Assembly: GCF_000189635.1 (NCBI RefSeq)
Contig: NW_002476463.1
Span: forward strand, 744,001-808,000
Reading direction: 5' to 3'
Origin: Tetrahymena thermophila SB210
Taxonomy: Eukaryota; Ciliophora; Oligohymenophorea; Hymenostomatida; Tetrahymenidae
Length of the DNA: 64,000 bases
In this document: piece after piece, positions 47,701 to 61,000 of the stretch
Position numbering within the stretch: position 1 is the stretch's first letter
Layout of the letters: each line of letters begins with the position of its first letter
Notes under the pieces: model-generated
Told to the model about the DNA's origin: nothing
The model's input: only the letters and a program-made list of their open reading frames with translations
The model's database searches: none
Made by a program: the position numbers and the translations under genes

Positions 47701-50584
47701 AGAAGTTTAAAATATTTTACAAAAAATTAATTAATCTCAGTTAAATAATCAACAAAGATAGTATTATTAAGAAATATTATCTTCAGTTACTTAGAATTAT
47801 ATGAAGAACATGAATAACTTGAATAATTGGACAACAGGTAACTGCCAGAATGCTATTTAGTAATCAAACAATATAATGTAAGGTATAGCTTAAACAATGA
47901 TTGTTAATTAGTAGCCAATTCAAGTAATTGCTGAAGATGTCTCCCTTTTAGTTGACAAGGTAGACTATATAACTTTATTGTCTAAGTATTACGACGATAT
48001 AAAAATTGAGCCTGGCCAGTCTTAGTATAGCTAAAGTTACTTTGTTTTAATTTAGACATGGCCAACTACTCATCCTTTATATAGGGATGAATTAAAATAA
48101 ATAAATGAGCAATATTATTCAAAATCTACCCCATAATAATTAAGTCTTCTTCAAAAAACATACCCAATTATGATACCTAAAATTCTAGAAGATGATAAAA
48201 GAAGAAGGTAACTCTCTACTGCAAATGCGAATTTGCCTGGGCCTTTTTAGTTATAATTCCCAACTTAAGATGAAAAGCTATAATGTATTTAGAGAAATTT
48301 AAATGGGAAATGGGTATCTAGTAGTTGTAAAACTACCATCAAGTTTATTAAGCAGAAAAGAGTTGTTAATTGCTCATGTTAAACTCCTGACCCAACATCT
48401 ATACTAACAGATATTTCTGAGCTTTTTGAAAACCAAAATATTTAAGACATCTTTAATGGAGAAGGTTTTTGGAGAATATTCCATTTAAATAATTGGTATG
48501 AATATGCACCAATCTGGACAATAATTGCACTTAATATATTTTTTATTGCACTCCTAGTTATTGGATACAAATATGATAAACTTGACAAAGCCAAATATTT
48601 AAAAAAAGCATTCTTATTTTATGATTCTAAAATAGGATAATCATAAACTGTAGGTTAAGAAAACCTATTTATGTAAATTAAGAATTAACGAACTACATAA
48701 AATAAATTAAGTAACAATCCTATCAGCCGACTAAATACATAAAAAACACAAGAATAATTTGAAGATTAAGATGCTATTAATAATATTAACAATAACAAAA
48801 ACAATATTAATAAAATTAGTTTGGAATTTAATAAAAAAAGCATAATTGCTGAAGGAGAAAAGGTACACTCTAACAATTAAATAGCCCAAAAAACACCTAT
48901 TAACAGTTATAATAGTGAAAATTTGACAAGCGTAAATTTGATTTAATAAAATATAAGACAAGAAGGTTAAAATGATTATTAAGAATAACTTATTGATAAT
49001 TAAAACAAAGTTTCGAATGAAAAATCAACTTAGAATAATTAAATAATTATAGAAAATGAATCCTAAACTTTGAAATTTAACAAAAGCTTATCATAGTAAG
49101 GCTAAGAATAAAATTAAAATGATAAATAAAAAGCATTTGGTGAAAAATCTCTTTAGGATATTGAAAATAATAATCAAAATAGAATTAATTAAGAAATCAA
49201 ATCAAGTAACTAATATTAAATTATAAATATAGATTTGAATGAAAACAAAGAATAGGAATAATAAAAACATTCACATAATGATCTTAAGGAAATTAAAAAT
49301 TTATCTCACATTTCTTCTGATTTTTAAAAAATCGATGAAAGAGAAAATTATTAGTAAAATGCTATTGAAAACTTTTAATTCGATATCAAAAAATAATTCA
49401 AAAAAGATGAATTCCTTATTTACGAAGAGCAAGATTATTCAATATATTCTTCAAATCTTGATTAAAAATCTCAAGATCAACAGTAATCTGGTTTATAATA
49501 AATTCAAATCACACCTTAAAATTAAATTAATTTGGAAAATGTCACTCCAGATATTGAAAATAATAAAAGACCAAGTATTAATATCAAGTAAAGTAATGAT
49601 AGCTCAGATATTGAAAATAATAATACTCCTTAAATTGATGGAAAAACTCCATAGTTGGAATCACAAGTCTAGTAAATATAACACATAGACATTAAAAAAT
49701 TATTTATTTAAGAAGAAGACGATTGCGATAATTTCTAGCAAACACCTTAACCAAACAGTAAAGCTGAGAAAAATTTTTTACTTAATACTGATTAGATTCA
49801 ATTAGAATAATTTACGAAATAAGAAGAAAATATTTTATAAATTTAAAATTCAAATATTTAGTAATTAAAATAAGAGACTCCAATAATTAATAATAATTAA
49901 AACGATGAAGAAGCTATGAAAATAGATCATAAAAATGAAAGTTCAGATTAAAAAGCTTGTGATTTGGATATAAATGAATAAAAAAAGCTTGACAAAAAAA
50001 GGTAAAAAGAAATTGAACGGAGTTTATTTTTAAATGCAAAAGAGAAATTATAACTCTATTTATAAAAAGAGACAATAACTAGGGCAACACTTGCCTATCA
50101 TATGTTTTTTTAGACATTCATAATATATGATAATAAAGTATCTAGAGTTCTAAGATTCACTATATATTATAATAGACTGATTTGGCTTTTAACAATAAAT
50201 TCGGTTTTTGGAGTTAAGTTAAGTGTAGTTTAAGTTCTAGTTTTAAGTATAGTTTCAACAGTAATTATATAAGTAGTTACCACTTTACTTATGCTATTAT
50301 ACTTCAGATAAAAATTAAAAGTATTTGGAGTAATAATAACCAGCATATTTTTGCTATTTTGCTACTATAGTATACTGGTAGTAATTTCAGGATAGTAGCC
50401 TTATGATGCAAATATGTGGATTCTCTCTTATTTTTCAACTTTGATTTTATCTGATTATATCTTCGGATTGGCTATAAGTTTTGCCTTTTTTTATTTAAGT
50501 AGAAAATATATAGAAAAAATATAAGACCCTCTATACTTGAATATTCTAGGTTCTGCTTTACTAATCTAAGCTTTTTAATAGTGA
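44761..50584 (+). CDS. Polycystin-1-like surface protein 1 with GPS-like module (1851 aa, five exons)
   Basis: Exons 44761-45127, 45177-45437, 45518-46215, 46297-47032 and 47091-50584; introns 49-81 nt; TGA 50582-50584. Signal peptide (VFFIFLGVVVYSFA), then a Cys-rich segment with CNCREGF and CxxC pairs (about 49-122), then an ectodomain of about 970 residues of beta-rich appearance. A GPS-like module follows (Trp 1095, Cys 1100, CSC at 1115-1117), and a membrane helix begins near 1163 (WTIIALNIFFIALLVIGY). A cytoplasmic loop of about 500 Gln/Asn/Glu-rich residues and four or more helices from about 1690 to the end complete it (YYNRLIWLLTINSVFGVKLS, VVQVLVLSIVSTVIIQ, FLLFCYYSILVVIS, WILSYFSTLILSDY). 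Order and the last motif resemble polycystin-1-family proteins (REJ, GPS, TM1, loop, TM2-5). The PLAT domain is not visible and the channel-like end is absent. Probable receptor or adhesion role; REJ assignment untested. Confidence 0.82.
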
Positions 50585-51575
50585 ATTTTATAAAAAATAT
50601 TCATTATTTACTGTAATTATTTGTTTGTTTTATACTTAATTTAGCTTATTTTCTTTTGGGAATAATAATTTTCAAATCAAGTTATTTGTTTGTATTTTAA
50701 ATTAATAAAAGCTATAAATTAGAGCATTTATAATGAGTTATATTGTAAATATTAATAATAACTTTTTAATTTAATTTGTAAATAGTATTCTCTAATCTAA
50801 ACTTAAAATATAATAATCAAGTAAATATTATTTATTATAATATCAATTATAGATACACTTTTGGGGTCTATTAACTAAGATTATTTATAAACTAAAAATA
50901 CTAAATTTTGTTTACTTTAAATTAAAAATCAAATCGCGAGCAGCGTAAAGAAAAAATTAAAATTAGGTGAGAGTCGCTAATATATTTTTGAATCAGTTTA
51001 TGGAAATAAATTAATTGAATTGAAAAATAAATATTTTTCTTATTTTTTTGTAAAAATTTATGTTTTTTTCTTATTTAATAAAACCAATTATATTTGTTTT
51101 TATTGAATATTTGCGAAATATTTGAATGTTTTAATGGTAAATCCCAGCTAGTAAATAGGATATTATAGTTAACTCAAAATCCTTTAACAAGAAGATTATA
51201 AAAAGTCAAATATACAAGAACTTTTAAAATTTATGGCTGATCCAAAGCTCTAAAAGCTTTTAAATGTATATTTATTTAAATTTGCTACTTTTATAACTAT
51301 TTAAATTAGTTTTTTATTTTCTTTTAACAACAAAATAGTTGTTCCTTCTGAGTGCTGTTATAGATACTTATTTTAAACTGAGATTACACTACTTTAGTAG
51401 CTAATATACTTTTTTAACTTAATAATGTAATTAACTAAGATACAAGCCTATTAGATTGAAATTAATTGAAAAATCAAATTTTTTGCACCTTAGATTAAAT
51501 AATATTTGCGAATAGCTATATTACAAAAATTAAATTAATTAAAATATCAAAAAAGTATAAGCTTTACTTAAATTT
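50585..51575 (+). repeat. Duplicated upstream region of the second polycystin-like gene
   Basis: From about 50640 it matches 43690-44757, with small insertions and deletions. It includes the G+C-rich element at about 50934-50982 and the same bases before the ATG (aaaagtataagctttactta). No other gene is seen. Confidence 0.75.
50934..50982. promoter_or_regulatory. Conserved G+C-rich element upstream of polycystin-like gene 2
   Basis: Second copy of the element at 44062-44110: TCGCGAGCAGCG followed by A+T-rich bases and ATTAGGTGAGAGTCGCT. Here AGCG and CGCT could pair as a short stem. In copy 1 the pairing is weaker, so a folded RNA is not well supported. Confidence 0.4.
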
Positions 51576-54500
51576 ATGAACAAAATTAAAAACATAGTTT
51601 TTTTCATACTTCTAGGAGTTATTCTTTGTTCTTTTGCCAAATAAGAATAAAATTTAATCAAAGAGAGAATTGAAGAACAGGATCAAGTATTTATAAAGAA
51701 AGAGAGACTACTATAATCATGCTCTCCTTCGTGTTTATAGTGCAGTAATAACTTTTGTTTATAATGTATGGATAATACAGTTCTACCATTCTGTTATTGT
51801 GCAGATGGTTTTTATCAAGATTCCTTTTAAAGCTGTAAAAAATGTGGTTAAAACTGTAAGAACTGTTATCAATAACAATGCCAAATTTGTAATGAACACT
51901 ATTAGGTAGATAATGGTTTATGCGTTTGCAATGGAAGTAAATTATGAATTCATTTATTAATACTAATGCAAATATATTTAATAAGATTGTGATAATACTG
52001 TCCTCTATTATACAACTCGCGTTGGATCAGGTTTATAGAGCATAGTCATAACCTTTAATCAAATAATTGGTATTTAAAAAACAACTTCTCAAGATATTAA
52101 CAGTGCATTTAGTTTATCTTATGACAACTGCTCTATTCTTATTAAAGATACTTAATAAATTTATGGAGTTTTTGATGCAAGTGATTTAAAATATGGTGGC
52201 TGCTACATTCGGTAATCCTAGCAAAATCAGTTTATTATAATGCTTAGTAAATTAATTTTCTTTTCATAGCAATCTTTTAATTCACTATTTCATTTATTTT
52301 TGTATAACATCCCTTTTTAAATATAGCCTAGAAATTAGATTAAACTAATATTTTAAAAGCTCCTATTATAGATTCTACTTAGATTTTAGTATTTAATGGA
52401 ATTCCGCTTTATAAATCTTTATAATAAGGAAGTGTTGCAACAACCACAGAAACATTTATAGGATCATAACTAGGTTATATATCTAAAATATGCTATTTTG
52501 AATAATCAAAAGTTTTTGCTTCACTATCTGAAAGTAATTTAAAGATATAGATTAACACAATAAATAATCTTTCTAGCATTTTTTAAGCTAGCAGCGGAAA
52601 TATAAAGTGCGAAATAGTAAATTCCTCTGTACCTTAGATAACTTTTGATCCTTGCTCATCATAAAATGGATTACAAATGACAACTTAATAATTTATAGAT
52701 AAATCTGTACTTTAGGTAAGTGTTGAGTGCTCCTTTTTAGGATATAATACTAAAGACATAGTCGAAATAGTTTTTACAAGTTAAAATTCATAAAATATCA
52801 GAATCGAGTATAATGATTTATTTTTTACATCTAACTTTAAAGATAGCTTTGAAACTAATGTCTCATTTTTATCAGATACTGTCTTAAAATAAATTTAATT
52901 TAGCTATATTATATATCCTGCTACAACTTTTTCTGTGTCTTCTTAGCTATTATAAGACCGTTATAATTCTAAACTTTAAATTATAGGTTCTAGTGTCATG
53001 ACAGAATAAATTATCTTTATTTAGGTATTTATTTTTTATTCAGTTAAAACTTTATTCTTTATTCAAATTTAAGAAGATAAAATGCTAAACTAAAATGATT
53101 TTAATATTTAAAAAATAGCTTATAGCATCTGCATAAAATACAGTATCTACATTATAACTTGCAGTTTAATATTTGAGCTCGTTTAGTTTAGATGTGGATT
53201 AGAAAGTTATCTCGAATTTCTTTCCAAATAAAGGCTTAACGATTAAAGCTAACTTGGTTGATAACGATGTCACAATCCTAGATATTAGTTAGTTTTAATT
53301 ATAATGGTATTGTATTTCGGAAGACACTCAAACAGAATGCAAAGATCGCAATTAAAATATTATCGTTTTGGGATCCTCTTTAACTCTACAAGTAAATCCT
53401 AAAACATTTAATTTGAATGGAAAATTTACTATATTCATACTAGCCAAAAGAAATACTAATCCAAATGCATAGCAAATTGCTGTAACAAAGCTAGATACTG
53501 GATAAACTTAGCTCACTATAGTTACTGATATGAATTCCTTATAATAAATTAACTATTAAGATATTATTTTCATTGAACTAAAATATGAAACTAATTTATA
53601 CATAACAAATCAGTCATAAACCTACAAAGCAATTATTTTAAATTCTCTTACTTAAAAAAAGAAAACAATTGAATCGATTTCTAATAAATTATCATTCATT
53701 ATTTAAGATCTCTTTCCAAATTTAGATATGACTGTTCAAAACAATTTTTAAATTTAATTTTAAGTTTATGATTAAACTTTAGATTAAATTTTTTCTTCAA
53801 ATACATATGTTATGCAAATAAGATAACCTCCTTAAGGATGTAAGCTAGCTTTAAGTAATTTTCAAAATTTTTTATTGAATTGATTTACTTTAATTTAATT
53901 TTTTTATTCTAATCAAGGTCCTTAAGCTGCTTTTCAAATAATTACTATATCTGTAAATAGCTGTAATTTGAATGGGTAAGATACTTAGTATTAATTTTTC
54001 TATTACTCTAGCAAGGAATAGTAAGACTAAGAAATATAAACCTCAGGGATAATTGTGAACAGAAGAATGCTAAGCCTAATTTCGTAAAATACATAAATCA
54101 CTGCATATTTACCTCCAGGAAATATTATAGTTATGGTTATTACAATTGGACCTAATAACCTTAGATCTAATTTTACACAGACAGCTACAATTCAAGATAA
54201 TAATTGGAGCTAAGCTGAATATGAGAAATACCTATAAAACCAATACATTTAAACTTAATAATAATCTACAAAGTCTATTTAAGTTTTTGGATATTAATAT
54301 ATCACTAATGCAGTGGAATACTATGAATCTTAAAATCTAAACTATATTCCCTCAGATAGCATTAACTAGTTAAAAAATTAGATAATTCAATAGCTAATAG
54401 ACTCATCTTGGCAAAATGAAGATGACTAAGTTTACTTGCTTTCAACTTAAATTAATATTAGGATAAAATAATCAAAAATAAAAATAACTTTGAGTTCTTC

Positions 54501-57360
54501 TTTAGCGTCTGTAAATGCTATTGAAAAACAAGTTTAAAATATTTTACAAAAAATTAATTAATCTCAATTAGATAATCAACAAAGATAGTATTATTAAGAA
54601 ATATTATCTTCTATTATTTAGAATTATATGAAGGATATGAATAACTTGAATAATTGGACACCTGATAACTGCCAGAATGCTATCGAATAATCAAACAACA
54701 TCATGTAGGGTATAGCAGAAACAATGATTGTGAATTAGTAGCCAATTCAAGTAATTACTGAAGGAGATTCCCTTTTAGTAGATAGGGTAAACTATATCAC
54801 TTTATTGTCTAAGTATTATGACGATAGCAAAATTGAGCCTGACCAATCTTAGTATAGCTAAAGTTATTATGTTTTAATTTAGACATGGCCAACTACTCAT
54901 CCTTTATATAGGGATGAATTATAATAAATAAATGAGCAATATTATTCAAAATCTACCCCATAATAATTAAGTCTTCTTCAAAAAACATATCCAATAATTA
55001 TACCTAAAATACTAGAAGACGATAAAAGAAGAAGATAACTTTCTACTGCAGATGCAAATTTACCAGGGCCTTTTTAGTTATAATTCCCAACTTAAGATGA
55101 AAAACTGTAATGCATTTAGAGAAATTTAAATGGGTAATGGGTATCTAATAGTTGTAAAACTTCAATCAAGATAATTAATTAGTAAAGAATAGTTAATTGC
55201 TCTTGTAAAACTCCTGACCCTACATCTATTATAACAGATATTACAGACCTCTTTAATAACCAAAATGTTTAAGACATCTTTAATGGAGAAGGTTTTTGGA
55301 GAATATTCCATTTAAGTAATTGGTATGAATATGCACCAATCTGGACGATAATAGGGCTTAATATATTTTTTATTGCACTCCTAATTATTGGATATAAATA
55401 TGATAAGCTTGACGAACGTAAAGATTTAAAAAAGGCATTCTTATTTTATGATTATAAAAAAGGAGAATCCTAAACTATTGGTTAAGAAAGCTTATTTATG
55501 TAAATTAAAAATTTACGAACTCAATAAAATAAATTAAGTAATAATGTTCTCAGCCTAATCAATTCATAAAAAACATAAGAACATTTTGAAGATTAAGAGG
55601 TTAATAATAATAATAATAATAATAACAACAATAATATTAATAAGGTTAGTTTGGAATTTAATAAAAAAAGCATATTTGCTAAAGGAGACAAGGTATACTT
55701 TAACAATTAAATAGTTTAAAATACACCTATTATCAATTATAATAGTGAGCATTTGACAAGTTTAAATATTATTTAATAAAATATAAGAGAGGAAGTTTAA
55801 AATGGTAATTCAGAATACCATATCGATTATTAGACTAAAGTTTTGAGTGAAAAATTAAATCTAAATGATTAAATAATTCAATAAAATGTATCCTAAAATT
55901 AGGAAAGTAACAAAAATATATCATAATAAATCTAGGAATAAAATTAAAATGATAAAGAAAAAAAATTTGGTGAAAAATCACAATAAGATAATAAAATAGT
56001 TACTCAAAATACAATTAAGTAAGGAACAAAGTTAAAAACATAATAAGAAATGATAAGAATTGACTTAAATGAAAGTAATGGATAATTAGAAGAAAAAAAG
56101 TCACTTAGAGATCTTCAGGAAATTAATTCATCTCAAATTTCTACAGATTTTTAAAAGATTGATGAAAAAGAAAATTATTAGAAAAATGATATCTAAAACT
56201 TTGTGTTCAATACTAAAAAGTAATTCAAGTAAGACTATTCAATATAATCTTCAAATCTTGATAAAAAATATCAAAATCATTAGTAAATTAGTTAATAATA
56301 ACTTCAAATTACTCCTGAAAATTAAGTTAATATGGAAAACATAACTCCTACTATAGAAAATAACAAAACACTATCAATTAATTAAAATAATAATAGTTCA
56401 AATCATGAAAATAATAATAATAATAATACTCCTTAAATTGAAGGAAAAACTTCTTAGTAAATAGACGTTAATAAATTATTTACTCAAGAAGATTACGATA
56501 ATTTCTAGTAAACACCTTAGTCAAACTATATAGTAGATCATAATTTTTTACTAAAAACAGATTAGATTTAATTAGATTAATTTACAAATTAAGAAGAAAA
56601 TATTTTAAAAACTTAAACTTAAAATTTCAATAATTGGTAACTAAAATAAGAAATTCCGATTATAAATAATAATTAAACCGATGAAGAAGCTATGAAAATA
56701 TAGCATAAAAATGAAATTTAAGATTAAAAAGCTTGTGATTTAAATTAAAATGATTAAAAAAAAATTGACTAAAAAAGGTAAAAAGAAATTGAACTGACCT
56801 TATTTTTAAAAGCAAAAGAGAAATTATAACTCTATTTGTAAAAAGAGACAATAATTAGGGCAGCACTTGCCTATCATATATTTTTTTAGACATTCATAAT
56901 TTACAATAATAAAGTATCTAGAGTTCTAAGATTCACAATATACTACAATAGACTGATTTGGCTTTTAGCTATAAATTCTGTTTTTGGAGTCAAGTTAAGC
57001 GTAGTTTAAGTTCTAGTTTTAAGTATAGTTTCAACTGTAATTATATAAATAGTTACCACTATACTTATGCTATTATACTTCAGATAAAAATTAAAAATAT
57101 TTGGAGTAATAATAACCAGTCTATTTTTGATATTTTGCTACTATAGTATATTGGTAGTAATATCAGGATAGTAGTCTTATGATGCAAATATTTGGATTCT
57201 ATCTTATTTTTCAACTTTATTTTTATCTGATTATGTATTTGGATTGGCTATAAGTTTTGCAATGCTTTATTTAACTAAAAAATATATAGATTAAATATAA
57301 GACCCTCTATACTTGAATATTCTTGGTTCTGCTTTACTAATTTAATCTTTTTAATATTGA
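51576..57360 (+). CDS. Polycystin-1-like surface protein 2 with GPS-like module (1832 aa, five exons)
   Basis: Exons 51576-51936, 51986-52246, 52327-53024, 53119-53854 and 53918-57360; TGA 57358-57360. It is a close duplicate of the gene at 44761: exons 2, 3 and 4 have exactly the same lengths (261, 698 and 736 nt). Signal peptide (IVFFILLGVILCSFA), Cys-rich N-terminus (CSPSCLQCSNNFCLQC), ectodomain, GPS-like module (Trp about 1093, CSC about 1113-1115), membrane helix from about 1161, Q/N-rich cytoplasmic loop to about 1667, then the same C-terminal helices (YYNRLIWLLAINSVFGVKLS and following). Length differences from gene 1 fall mainly in the cytoplasmic loop, which contains a run of Asn codons. 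No TGA interrupts any exon, so it is probably functional. Confidence 0.82.
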
Positions 57361-58084
57361 ACAGTATAAATTTTCATTATATAGTGTAATTTTTTGTTTG
57401 TTTGTTATATATTTAATTTAGCTTTGTTTCTTTTAAAAATTATTTATGGTCAAAGCAATTACCTATTCATTTTTTGTTAAAAAGGAAATAATTTCGATGG
57501 AATATACAGTAAATTAATTATTAGTTAAAAGCAAAATTCATCAATTTATCTTTATAACATTTTAGTAAAATGTTAAATTATAACGTAAATTTTGTCATAA
57601 TCAATCAAAACAAATTAGAAGACAATTCTATTTTATTTTTATTTAAAATTTTAATTTGTGGTAATTTGTTTATTCATATTTTTTTTAACAAATTAAATGC
57701 TAGACTTTATTTATTTGTATTGAATAAAACTTTAATACGTAAGTACTGGTTAATTATTAAAATTCATTTAATTAAAAACTGTTTAATACATTTTCCTGAA
57801 CTAAAATTATAAAGAAACCAATTTCAGGTAAAACCTTTAATAATCAAATAAATTAAATTTAGAGCATTTTAATATTACTTGTAGGGGTCTTAATTATATT
57901 AGTTAGTAATAGTTATTTGAGAGAATAATTATTAATCTATATATTTATCTACTGTATTTTAAGCTAATATCATGTTTTATTAAAAAAAATAATAAAATTA
58001 TCAGCAAAATTAAATACAAAAAAAAGAGAGAAACTAATTTCATAAAAAATAAAAATTGAAAAATAATTAAAAAAAAAAAATTCA
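57361..58084. other. Intergenic spacer before polycystin-like gene 3
   Basis: A+T-rich and not a copy of the regions before genes 1 and 2. An 80-codon frame near 57570 is composed of common A+T-rich codons and is not convincing. Nothing else seen. Confidence 0.55.
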
Positions 58085-61000
58085 ATGAGCTCAAATAAAA
58101 TAACATTTCTCTTAATCTTATTAGTTACAATTAATGCTTAAAATTATATTAAATATAATAAGATTATTGATGAAAATAACTAAACTAATCTAACAATTAG
58201 AGAGCTATAAAATAATCCAAATACATCTTAAGATAATGAAAAATGCATTGCTTAAAATAGTTCTGGCTTGTATTGTGTTTAATGCTAATTAAATAGAGTA
58301 CTTCCAGATTGCAAGAGTATTGACGGCCATTATTTTGATAAAAGTAATAACTTATAAAAGTGTCCAATAAACTGCAAAAAATGTTTAAATTCTAATAACT
58401 GTTTAGATTGTAATGAAAACTACTCATTTGTATAAGGCGAGTGTGAATGCAATGGGAGTAATTTAACAATTAATTTTCAAGTAAAAAATATAATTTTTTT
58501 TAAATAATTTTTTATAGCTTGCGATAATTCTGAGCTTTATTATTCTTCTCAGCTAGGAAAAGACTTAAAAAGCATTGTCATTACTTTTAATTAAATTATT
58601 GGAGTTAAAAAAACTACATTAAATTAAATAAATGATGGATTTGCCTTGTCTTATGACAACTGTTCTATTTTAGCTTAGTAGACCTAAATTAATTATGGAT
58701 TATATGGTACTAGATCTAGTCATTCTGGGTGTTATATTAGATAATCTTAGTAATATTAATTCGTCATACAGCTGGGTAAGTTTTTTAATTATTTAGATTA
58801 GCTTTACTATTTTATTTATTAATAGGTGAAGAAATGGTTTTAAATAATTTAGCAAAACCTCCATAAATTGATTCAAGTTAAATTTTAGTTTTTACTGGAA
58901 TACCTCTTTACTCCCCTCTTAAAATAGGAGTTAGTGCTATAACATCTTAAGAATCTTTAGATATGTAAATAAGGGCCATACCACCAATTTGTTAGTTTTA
59001 AAGTAGATCTTTTTCAGTTTCAACATCCTAAACTACAGTAAAAATACCTATTAACACCATCTTTCCTTTCAGCATTTACAAAGATAAATAATAAGGAATA
59101 AAATGCTAACCTTAAGAAAACTATTCTAAATATTATGTAGACGTTTTAAGCTGTTCAGATGCAGAAGGATTGGTCTTTTCAGTAAAATAGCCGTCAGAAA
59201 ACATTAAGCTAACATTTTATGTGAATTGCTAATATTTATCTTTTGAAACACAAGATTCAGTTTCTATAACATTTACTAGTTAGAAAGAAGAAAAAATACT
59301 AATTTAATAAAATGAATGGTTTTATTAATCTAATTTCAAAGATAATTTTAAATAAAATATTTTATTCTCTTTTTAAAACTAAATTAGTATACACTAATAA
59401 AATTTAAATTAAATTATACTTCGATACCCTCTATATTCATCTGAAGCAGTACAAAATTCATCCAAAAACGATTACAATTTGAATGTAAATTGTACTAACA
59501 AACAAAACTAAGATATTGATTGTTCTATTGAGTTAGAAGGTTCATAATTTAATTAAGAGATTGAACTAATGTACATGGTATGGTGTTCATTTAAATTTAT
59601 TTTTTTTTTATAACAAAAAAACTAACCCTTATTCTTTTATTATTTCCTTTTTTTAAAAAAAAAATAAAAAATTTACCTACTTTTTATTTAAAATAGATAT
59701 CATATATGTATAATGTGCCATCCTATAAAGATCTTAAATTGGTTACTTCTAAATATTTTATAGTTTAGCTCTTAAGTTCATTTACCTTAAGCGTTGATTA
59801 ATAAATTATTTAGAACTTCAATATAGACCAGGCTTTGAAAATAACAGGAATTGTAACTGATAATGATAGTAATATTACTGATATTAGTAAATTTGAGGTT
59901 AAGTGGATTTGTATATTAGAAGATGGGTAAACTGAATGCACGGATCGCAATTAAAATAAATTTAAATATAAATAATCTTTAACTCTAGAAATAGATCCTT
60001 AAATTCTTGATAAAAACTAACAATATAATTTCTACTTGATTGTAAATAGATTAAATAAGCCCAATACTTAATAAATTGCTTAAGTCAAAGTTATTACTAT
60101 AACTGACTAGCTGGTTGTATAAACGGATATGAGTCTTATTTAACAGGTTAATTACTAAGATATAATTCAAATCTCATTATAATACAAATCTTAATCTAAG
60201 ATATAGAATACTTAATACATTTATTTAGCAAATATTAAGCATTAAAAATCATAAATAATTAAGTAATATCAATCTAATTCCAACCAATTATCATTTATTT
60301 TTTAAGATATGTTTCCTGAATTAGATTTGAATGTTTTAAATCAATTTAGTATTAGCTTTTCTGTTCAAGATAATTCTACAGGCTTTAATATATCTTCAGC
60401 TATTTATTTTATAGAGTTAAGATAACCTCCAAGTGGATGTTAGCTAAGCTTAAGTAAATGCTTAATTTCTTTTTAATTAATTTTATTTTTACCTAATTCT
60501 TTATTTTATTCTTCATCCGTTTTTTTTTCGTAATTTTTAATAGGTTCTTAATTTTCATTTTCTGAGATATATTTATCAGTTGATAGCTGTAACCTAAATG
60601 GATAAAGAACTTAGTACTAGTTTTTCTATTACTCTAGCTTGGAAAAATAGACTGAAGAGATAATAACTTCTGGATAAATAGTTAACAGAAAAATGTTAAG
60701 CCCAATTATTAAAAATAGGGTGATTAAGACAAATCTACCTCCTGGTAATATTATATTAATGGTTGTAACAATTGGGCCAAATAATGTAAGGGCTAATTTT
60801 ACACTGTAAACTACTATTTAAGATAATAATTTTGACTAAATATTATATGAATAGTATTTGAAAAATTAATTTGGCATTGCTTAATAATTAAAATCAAATT
60901 CTGATAAAATTTTTCATTATCAAAACATCACTAATGCTGTAGAGTATTATGAGTCTAAAAATCCAGACTACATTTCATCATATCTAATAAATTAAATAAA

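Noticed and set aside
49239-49688. Standard-code frame of 149 codons.
   Set aside because: It is an off-frame shadow of the Q/N-rich cytoplasmic loop of polycystin-like gene 1.
48731-55752. Minus-strand frames at 48731-48961 and 55564-55752.
   Set aside because: Both are antisense to the same place in polycystin-like genes 1 and 2 and exist only because the loops are duplicated.
57570-57812. An 80-codon + strand frame before polycystin-like gene 3.
   Set aside because: Composition is as expected for A+T-rich spacer; no motif and no duplicate in the related spacers.
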